NCBI GenBank assembly: GCA_900557385.1
Contig: USSP01000123.1
Location: 1 to 5,736, forward strand
DNA length: 5,736 nt
Direction of reading: 5' to 3'
Source of the DNA: an uncultured Lachnospiraceae bacterium
Lineage (GTDB): Bacteria > Bacillota > Clostridia > Lachnospirales > Lachnospiraceae
Part shown: piece by piece, positions 1-4,800 of the stretch
How positions within the stretch are numbered: position 1 is the first letter of the stretch
How the letters are laid out: every line of letters starts with the position of its first letter
Made by a program: the position numbers and the translations under genes
Notes under the pieces: model-generated
What the model saw: the letters and a program-made list of their open reading frames with translations, nothing else
Told to the model about the DNA's origin: nothing
The model's database searches: none

Positions 1-732
1 AACATTATAACAGCCATTATTATACTCATCATATCCACCAGCCATAATCCCCGCCGCCGGAATCAGATATTTCTTAGGCGGTTTCACTGCCTGCCCCTCT
101 GAAGGGTACTTAGACTGGTAGTAAGCGTCCGAATCAAAAATATAAAAAATGGTATCATTCAGCAAATCAATGGGCGGTTTCTCATCACTTCCCCAGAAAC
201 CCTCTCCGGTTTTGGAATTTTGGAAATCCATTGTTACCTGATTACCATAGAAAAATTCCAGTTCCTCAGAGTCCATTGGCAGATGTCCCTCTCCCACTGT
301 AAATCCCTGCTTTTCCAGTCCTTCCGGGGTCATGCCATACACGGTCATCCAGGTATTTTCATACTGTCCATCTTTGGCTATCAACTGCATGGATAAGACC
401 GGGGCTACAAGTTCTACATGGTCGATTTGTGACAGACTCTCCACCAGGGCATCATCCAGACGCTTTGCTTCTTCCGCGGAAGAACTGCCAGAGGAAAAGG
501 TCGCGGTGGAGGAACTGTAGCTGCTGCCACTTCCCTCTGACACCGTGATGGTGGTCAGACCACCGTAGGACTCAATCTGATCCATGGTGGCTTTATTCAA
601 TCCCAGACCTAAGGAAACCATGACCACGATGGACGCCACACCTATGACGACGCCCAGCACGGTCAGAATGGTTCGCACCTTACGTTTCCAGAGACTGGAA
701 CTGCTCATTCGCAGTAAATCTGAAAAACGCAT
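1..732 (-). CDS. MacB/FtsX-type ABC transporter permease, N-terminal part (cut by left edge)
   Basis: The reading frame is open from an ATG at 732 to the left edge, giving the first 244 residues; the C-terminus is missing. The start MRFSDLLRMSSSSLWKRKVR is a short basic amphipathic lead-in typical of MacB-family permeases. One membrane helix follows at about residues 21-43 (TILTVLGVVIGVASIVVMVS), then an extracellular domain from about residue 50 to the end of the visible part. That domain includes 'RLDDALVESLSQIDHVELVAPVLS' -like MacB periplasmic-core features (about 91-114) and 'VYGMTPEG' (130-137). Family members have three more C-terminal helices, which would lie outside the window. Residues 65-86 are a serine-rich low-complexity insert. 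The ATG lies 5 bases after the stop of the upstream gene, and a GAGGAG ribosome binding site sits inside that gene, so translation is probably coupled. Role inferred: the mechanotransmission-type membrane subunit working with the ATPase at 2452-3258; the substrate is unknown. Family assignment is confident, function is not. Confidence 0.88.
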   Translation of the reverse strand, partial: MRFSDLLRMSSSSLWKRKVRTILTVLGVVIGVASIVVMVSLGLGLNKATMDQIESYGGLTTITVSEGSGSSYSSSTATFSSGSSSAEEAKRLDDALVESLSQIDHVELVAPVLSMQLIAKDGQYENTWMTVYGMTPEGLEKQGFTVGEGHLPMDSEELEFFYGNQVTMDFQNSKTGEGFWGSDEKPPIDLLNDTIFYIFDSDAYYQSKYPSEGQAVKPPKKYLIPAAGIMAGGYDEYNNGCYNV

Positions 733-737
733 GTTCT

Positions 738-2468
738 TTACTCCTCATCAATGAAGCTTAAATCTTCTTCCTGCTGTTTTTTTGCTTTCTTCCTTTTGCG
801 GATTTTCAGTACTGCCACCAGCACTATGATAACCGCTGCAATTACGCCCACGGGAATACCGATCTTTGCTGCGATGGGAAGTCCGGTATCCGTGTCATCC
901 ATCTGGGAATCATCCCACATCCCGTCATCCATGGAACTGTCATCAAAGCTTTCCTCATAAATCGAAAGAGCAATTTCTTTTTCGGTCTCGGTTACATTTC
1001 CTGCATCGTCCTCATAGGAGATGACGGCCGTTATTGTTCCTGCGTTGACTGCGGTTGCAGTCACCATGGTATCCACGTTTCCAGTCTGGCCGGACTCCAG
1101 ATTACCAATGAAAGCCTCGCCGCCCTCCACATAATCGTTTTTAAATTTTACTTGTAAGTTGTAAAGAGTGGTCTTACCGGTATTGTAAATACTGAACATC
1201 ACATTGGACTGGGAGCCTACCGGTGTATCAGAAGGCGCCACATCCGCAGTGGAAGTATCAAATTTGCTTTCCTGCTTGATGGGAATGGATACACTGGCAG
1301 TATCCGTCACATTGGCAGTTTTGTCATAATCGTATTTCATGTTCACCTGAAGAACGTAAGGTTTCTGTGCCAAATCCGCTTTTGCCGTCATCTCAATGGC
1401 AATATCTTTCTGCTCCCCCGGCTGAATGGAATCCATATAGACAGAACTGGAACCGGAGGTAGGCAGAAATGCGGAGTAGGTATTGGTCTTGTCGCTTCCT
1501 TCTACCGCCGCCTGCATGTCAAAGAGCACATTCTTCACAGGCATACTGGTGGAGGTGTTCTTTACATGAATGTATACCGTAAAGGTATCTCCGGCGTAGA
1601 CATCCGCAGGGTTCGTCTCGAAACCGGTTACGATGATACGAGGCTGTGCTACGAATTTGTCCTTCTCGTCCTCGTCCTCCGGCTTATTCTGCCCTTTAGT
1701 TCCATACTCCGGTTTGCCGATCACATTAACATAAGTAGTAATGGAGCCTTTCACTGTTGCATTGTTTCTGGTGTAAAGGACATCAAATTTCACCGGATAG
1801 TAGCCGGTCTGTACATCCTGACGTACCGTAAAGGTATACACCAGATCCTGACGAAGGGACAGAATATCCTTATCGGGGTTGTAAGGCGGAATCGCCTTAA
1901 TCAGCTGGGTATAGCCGCTGTTCTGGATTTCAAAGGGGAAATCATCGGTGGCTACGCTTTCCATATTGGGGTTGATGACCACATCCGTCAGCTGGGCACT
2001 GCTATAGTTAATCACCGGCAGGGCAATGGTTGCAACCTCACCGTATTTTACGGTAGGGATGGTAAAGTTGTCTGCCAGGAACAGGTAGCTTTCTGTGGTT
2101 TCACCGCTGGCGCCGGTCATGACTGCGTTCATTTGATCTTTTACCCGTTCCACATACGCATCCATGTCAGTGCCACTGCTAATTCCACCTGCACCGGCTA
2201 TCCCATTACTTAAAATGGCATCCAAGGCTGCACTGACATATTTGTCAGGTTTCTTTTCCGTTTTCAGCTTATTACAATAACTTTGCAGCTTGTCTTTCGC
2301 CTGGTCTGATGATGTTCCACCACTGTTCGTATTACTGCTTGAATTATCCGCATACGCCACAATTCCCGCAGGCTCGCTTACTACAGTGCCTGCCATACAT
2401 CCCACACTCAAAGCTGCCATGAGGAGGATTTTGCCAAATCTTTTTCCCAGGTTAGTTTGTCTTCTCAT
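738..2468 (-). CDS. Exported, membrane-anchored beta-sandwich protein (COG1361/NEW3/CARDB-like) of an ABC export operon
   Basis: A 576-residue protein if started at the ATG at 2468. The first 39 residues form a signal peptide: basic start MRRQTNLGKRFGK, hydrophobic core ILLMAALSVGCMAGTVV, likely cleavage after AYA (37-39). A Ser/Asn/Gly-rich linker and a short helical region (about 54-118) follow. Three beta-rich, Ig-like segments come next (about 129-250, 273-398 and 400-505). The last two carry features typical of CARDB/NEW3 modules, such as 'DTFTVYIHVKN' followed by 'IQPGEQKDIAIEMTA', and 'VMFSIYNTGKTTLYNLQVKF'. A charged linker (252-272) separates the first two. Then come a tandem FDD/MDD repeat (508-527), a membrane helix (about 531-554) and a basic cytoplasmic tail (KIRKRKKAKK). 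The bulk is therefore outside the cell. It lies between an ATPase and a MacB-type permease, so it probably serves as the extracellular partner of that transporter. A start at 2492 (8 residues longer) has no well-placed ribosome binding site; GTG at 2471 is also possible. Family assignment is by pattern only. Confidence 0.85.
   Translation of the reverse strand: MRRQTNLGKRFGKILLMAALSVGCMAGTVVSEPAGIVAYADNSSSNTNSGGTSSDQAKDKLQSYCNKLKTEKKPDKYVSAALDAILSNGIAGAGGISSGTDMDAYVERVKDQMNAVMTGASGETTESYLFLADNFTIPTVKYGEVATIALPVINYSSAQLTDVVINPNMESVATDDFPFEIQNSGYTQLIKAIPPYNPDKDILSLRQDLVYTFTVRQDVQTGYYPVKFDVLYTRNNATVKGSITTYVNVIGKPEYGTKGQNKPEDEDEKDKFVAQPRIIVTGFETNPADVYAGDTFTVYIHVKNTSTSMPVKNVLFDMQAAVEGSDKTNTYSAFLPTSGSSSVYMDSIQPGEQKDIAIEMTAKADLAQKPYVLQVNMKYDYDKTANVTDTASVSIPIKQESKFDTSTADVAPSDTPVGSQSNVMFSIYNTGKTTLYNLQVKFKNDYVEGGEAFIGNLESGQTGNVDTMVTATAVNAGTITAVISYEDDAGNVTETEKEIALSIYEESFDDSSMDDGMWDDSQMDDTDTGLPIAAKIGIPVGVIAAVIIVLVAVLKIRKRKKAKKQQEEDLSFIDEE
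741..746 (-). promoter_or_regulatory. Ribosome binding site of the permease gene, inside the upstream CDS
   Basis: GAGGAG on the minus strand lies 8 bases before the permease ATG at 732. It is made of the last two Glu codons of the preceding gene, just before its TAA stop. This placement supports the chosen permease start and suggests translational coupling, with ribosomes finishing the surface protein restarting on the permease. Confidence 0.8.
888..947 (-). repeat. Four tandem acidic pentapeptide units in the surface protein
   Basis: The juxtamembrane stretch of the surface protein reads FDDSS, MDDGM, WDDSQ, MDDTD. This is four consecutive 5-residue units of the form (aromatic or Met)-Asp-Asp-x-x, coded by four diverged 15-base units in which GATGA(C/T) recurs. 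It lies directly before the membrane helix, on the extracellular side. The period is visible in the protein; the cause (duplication or selection) is inferred. Confidence 0.75.
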
Positions 2469-3258
2469 CACTTTGTTCTCTCTCCCTTTCATTTATCACT
2501 GCATTGGTCAGTTCCTCAGCCTTTAACTCTTCCACCGTTTCTGCCTGAGAAGCCTTTCCTTCTTCAATCTGCGTGATTTTGCCGTCCTTAATGTGTATGA
2601 TTTTGTCGGCAAAACTTGCAAGGTAATTATCATGTGTTACCATCACCAATGTCTGGTTTTTCTCCCGGACCACTTTCCGCATCAGTTCCATGACTTCCGC
2701 AGAGGTTTTGGAATCCAGATTTCCGGTAGGCTCATCGGCAAAAATAATCTCCGGTTCCACCACCAGTGCCCTCGCCACGCCTACACGCTGCTGCTGTCCA
2801 CCGGACATCTGTGTGGGCTTGTGATTCCGGTATTTCCAAAGTCCCACCAGCTGGGCCACCTTCTCCGCCCGTTTGGTCCGGGTCTTCCGGTCAACGCCTT
2901 GGAAGGTCAGGGGCAACGCGATATTCTCAATAGCATTCATGGTAGCCATCAGGTTAAAGGACTGGAAAATAAATCCCACATGTTCCCGCCTGAATTTAAC
3001 CAGCTGGCTTTCATTTTTCTTCTCAATGTGTTCCCCCGCAATGACGATTTCTCCCTTGGTGGGCTTCTCCAATCCCGCAAGCATATTTAACAGCGTGGAT
3101 TTGCCGGAGCCGGAGGCGCCGACAATGGAGCAGAATTCGCCTTTGTAAATACAAAAATCCACCCCATTGAGCGCTCTCACTTTATTGTCGCCAATGCGGT
3201 AGATTTTGTATAAGTCTTTTACCTGAATTACAGGCTTCCTGTTTTTTGTTTCTGCCAT
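2452..3258 (-). CDS. ABC transporter ATP-binding protein, MacB/LolD/FtsE family
   Basis: A complete 268-residue cytoplasmic ATPase with every expected motif: Walker A GASGSGKST (47-55), Q-loop Gln in FIFQSFNL (Q99), signature MSGGQQQRV (151-159; Met in place of the usual Leu, a common variant), Walker B IIFADE (171-176), D-loop GNLD (179-182) and the switch His in VMVTHD (H209). The SGGQQQR form and the 'VRALNGVDFCIYKGEF' start are typical of ATPases that pair with MacB/FtsX-type permeases for export or extracytoplasmic work rather than nutrient uptake. The ATG at 3258 has a GAGGAG ribosome binding site 6 bases upstream. Family members usually end near residue 225-230; here a charged, Glu-rich extension of roughly 35-40 residues follows. 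The stop overlaps the next gene by 17 bases. First gene of the three-gene ABC module, with its own putative promoter. The transported substrate cannot be deduced. Confidence 0.96.
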   Translation of the reverse strand: MAETKNRKPVIQVKDLYKIYRIGDNKVRALNGVDFCIYKGEFCSIVGASGSGKSTLLNMLAGLEKPTKGEIVIAGEHIEKKNESQLVKFRREHVGFIFQSFNLMATMNAIENIALPLTFQGVDRKTRTKRAEKVAQLVGLWKYRNHKPTQMSGGQQQRVGVARALVVEPEIIFADEPTGNLDSKTSAEVMELMRKVVREKNQTLVMVTHDNYLASFADKIIHIKDGKITQIEEGKASQAETVEELKAEELTNAVINEREREQSDEKTN

Positions 3259-3264
3259 AACAGA

Positions 3265-3270
3265 CTCCTC
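3265..3270 (-). promoter_or_regulatory. Ribosome binding site of the ABC ATPase gene
   Basis: GAGGAG on the minus strand, 6 bases before the ATG at 3258. It is a strong match to the 16S rRNA tail and fixes the start of the ATPase gene. Confidence 0.85.
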
Positions 3271-3274
3271 TACG

Positions 3275-3313
3275 CCTTGTACGAATGTTCCTTATGGACA
3301 TTATATTACAAGG
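3275..3313 (-). promoter_or_regulatory. Long interrupted dyad over the -10 box and predicted transcription start (possible operator)
   Basis: Outer arms CCTTGTA (3275-3281) and TACAAGG (3307-3313) are perfect 7-base inverted repeats. Inner arms AATGT (3284-3288) and ACATT (3298-3302) pair perfectly, followed inward by CC/GG (3290-3291 with 3296-3297) around a TTAT loop, with one bulged base. Fourteen base pairs thus share an axis near 3293-3294. The dyad covers the TATAAT box and the expected start of transcription of the ABC operon, which is where a repressor would block RNA polymerase. In a read-through transcript from lysC it could instead fold as an RNA hairpin; no T-tract follows, so it is not a classical terminator. 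The symmetry is seen directly; the operator role is inferred. Confidence 0.5.
3300..3305 (-). promoter_or_regulatory. Putative -10 box of the ABC operon promoter
   Basis: A perfect TATAAT on the minus strand lies 41 bases before the ATPase ATG and predicts transcription starting near 3293. At 15-19 bases upstream there is only AT-rich sequence (TATTAT, TTATCT) with no good TTGACA match, and no TGn extension. If real, the promoter probably depends on an activator. Confidence 0.5.
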
Positions 3314-3338
3314 TTTCAGGAGATAATACCAGTGGTAA

Positions 3339-3353
3339 ATTCTTAAGATTCTT
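3339..3353 (-). promoter_or_regulatory. Direct repeat upstream of the ABC promoter (possible activator site)
   Basis: On the minus strand AAGAAT occurs twice with a 9-base period (AAGAATCTTAAGAAT), centred about 53 bases upstream of the predicted transcription start. Its centre holds the palindrome TCTTAAGA. Tandem half-sites just upstream of a weak -35 are typical of OmpR/PhoB-type response regulators, and such regulators often control ABC export operons in Firmicutes. The region is AT-rich and the repeat is short, so chance is a real alternative. Confidence 0.3.
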
Positions 3354-3369
3354 TTACAACTTTTTCCTA

Positions 3370-4713
3370 TTATAACTGGCTGATTACAAAGATATTATAG
3401 ATTGCGCGAATAGCTGTCTCAAAGTCCTGATTACGCACACCGATAATGATATTCAGCTCAGAAGAACCCTGATCGATCATCTTGACATTGACATTGGCAT
3501 GAGCCAGTGCAGAAAAAATACGACCGGCTGTACCACGGGTGGAACGCATACCGCGACCAACTACAGCAATTAATGCCAAATCTGACTCAATATCAATACG
3601 ATCCGGTTTCGCCATACGATGGATTGCAGAGACGACTGCCTGCTCCTTATGCATAAACTCATCCTGATGAACAAAGATGGTCATCGTATCAATACCGGAG
3701 GGCATATGTTCAAAGGAAATGCCGTTATCCTCAAAAGCCTGCAGGCATTTACGACCAAAACCGATTTCCGAGTTCATCATATCCTTATCGATATTAACAG
3801 CACAGAAGCCCTTCTTTCCGGCAATACCGGTGATGGTGTACTTGGATTTCTGGCAGGTGCTGCCCACAATCCAGGTTCCCTTATCTTCCGGTGCATTGGT
3901 GTTGCGGATATTGATGGGAATTCCTTCTTTTCTTACCGGGAAGATTGCATCCTCATGTAATACCGATGCTCCCATATATGCCAGTTCGCGGAGTTCTTGA
4001 TAGGTAATGGTATCGATTGCCTCCGGATTGGGAATAATACGGGGATCTGCGATTAAAAAGCCTGATACATCCGTCCAGTTTTCATAAACATCAGCCTGTA
4101 CCGCTTTCGCTACGATGGAACCGGTGACATCCGAGCCACCTCTGGAAAAGGTTTTTACACGGGATGCCGGCACGGTTTCCTCTGCTCCCCTTCCATAGGA
4201 ACCGTAAAAACCGGGTACTACCGCACAATCCAGTTTGGACAGGCGGGCACTGAGTACTGTATGGGTTCTCTCTGCATCAAACTCACCGTCTTCGTTGAAG
4301 AAAATAACCTCTGCAGAATCCACAAAGGGAAATCCCAGATACTCTGCCATAATCTTACCGTTTAAAAACTCACCACGGGAAGCGGCATAGTCTTTACCTG
4401 CCTTGGCTTTGAAATTCTTTTCAATGGTCTTAAAATCATTTGTTAAATCTAAAGTTAATTTCAGTCCTGTGATAATTTCGTCATAACGGGCTTTGATGGC
4501 ATCCAGTTCTTTCTTGAAATCCTGTCCTGCTTCTGCCAGTTCATAACAGCCATAGAGCATATCCGTCACTTTGGTATCCCCGGAAAAACGCTTGCCCGGT
4601 GCGGAGGGCACCACATAGCGACGATCTTTATCTGCACGTATGATGGCTCCTACCTTTTCAAACTGTTCTGCACTTGCCAGGGAGCTTCCCCCGAATTTTA
4701 CTACTTTCTTCAT
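3370..4713 (-). CDS. lysC: Aspartate kinase (monofunctional, two ACT domains)
   Basis: Phosphorylates L-aspartate with ATP to 4-phospho-L-aspartate, the entry step to lysine, threonine and methionine. The protein has 447 residues, a normal size for the class. Kinase domain, about 1-285: KFGGSSLAS (6-14) for nucleotide/aspartate binding, VPSAPGKR (35-42), SRGEFLNGKIMAEYL (112-126), FSRGGSDVTGS (189-199), and ENWTDVSGFLIADPRIIP (211-228). The segment REGIPINIRNT-like 'RKEGIPINIRNT' (261-272) precedes the regulatory half. Two ACT domains follow, about 293-365 and 379-447; the conserved DQGSSELNIIIGV (414-426) lies in the second. Feedback inhibition by lysine and/or threonine is expected from the ACT pair, but which one cannot be read. 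The ATG at 4713 was chosen because it gives the canonical MKKVVKFGG start and has GAGGAA 8 bases upstream. An in-frame ATG at 4758 would add 15 atypical residues and has no ribosome binding site. It lies 87 bases after hom, probably in the same operon. Confidence 0.96.
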   Translation of the reverse strand: MKKVVKFGGSSLASAEQFEKVGAIIRADKDRRYVVPSAPGKRFSGDTKVTDMLYGCYELAEAGQDFKKELDAIKARYDEIITGLKLTLDLTNDFKTIEKNFKAKAGKDYAASRGEFLNGKIMAEYLGFPFVDSAEVIFFNEDGEFDAERTHTVLSARLSKLDCAVVPGFYGSYGRGAEETVPASRVKTFSRGGSDVTGSIVAKAVQADVYENWTDVSGFLIADPRIIPNPEAIDTITYQELRELAYMGASVLHEDAIFPVRKEGIPINIRNTNAPEDKGTWIVGSTCQKSKYTITGIAGKKGFCAVNIDKDMMNSEIGFGRKCLQAFEDNGISFEHMPSGIDTMTIFVHQDEFMHKEQAVVSAIHRMAKPDRIDIESDLALIAVVGRGMRSTRGTAGRIFSALAHANVNVKMIDQGSSELNIIIGVRNQDFETAIRAIYNIFVISQL

Positions 4714-4721
4714 TTCCTGTA

Positions 4722-4727
4722 TTCCTC
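4722..4727 (-). promoter_or_regulatory. Ribosome binding site deciding the aspartate kinase start
   Basis: GAGGAA on the minus strand, 8 bases before the ATG at 4713. It supports this start over the upstream in-frame ATG at 4758. Confidence 0.8.
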
Positions 4728-4758
4728 GTTTTCCTGTTTCTCTATCTCTTACAGCCAT

Positions 4759-4777
4759 CGTTCGCAGCTGTCAAACG
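4759..4777 (-). other. Small hairpin in the hom-lysC gap
   Basis: On the minus strand CGTTTG and CGAACG can form a 6-base-pair stem with one G-U pair around a 7-base loop (ACAGCTG). There is no T-tract after it, so it is not an intrinsic terminator. It could be a processing or stability element between the two cistrons, or chance. The rest of the 4714-4800 gap shows only the lysC ribosome binding site. Confidence 0.25.
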
Positions 4778-4800
4778 CATCGTTGTGACTTACCTGTCGT

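Noticed and set aside
332..520. Short plus-strand open frame opposite the permease
   Set aside because: Overlaps the permease coding region, and its translation resembles no known small protein.
1566..2213. A 215-codon plus-strand open frame opposite the surface-protein gene
   Set aside because: It lies entirely antisense to a gene with a clear signal peptide, domains and anchor. Its translation shows no recognisable domain. It is best explained as a shadow frame.
2390..2402. Possible lipobox (LSVGC) in the surface-protein signal peptide
   Set aside because: Position -3 is Ser rather than Leu, a better signal peptidase I site (AYA) follows, and the protein already has a C-terminal membrane anchor.
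2593..3090. Plus-strand open frames opposite the ABC ATPase
   Set aside because: They are antisense to a fully motif-supported ATPase and have Cys/His/Pro-rich translations typical of reverse-frame shadows.
3327..3337. 11-base palindrome TACCAGTGGTA as a terminator or hairpin
   Set aside because: The arms are 5 bases with a 1-base centre, so no RNA stem-loop can form, and no T-run follows. It may only be a minor protein-binding site.
4711..4758. Upstream ATG at 4758 as the aspartate kinase start
   Set aside because: It has no ribosome binding site and would add 15 residues before the canonical MKKVVKFGG start, which has GAGGAA at good spacing.
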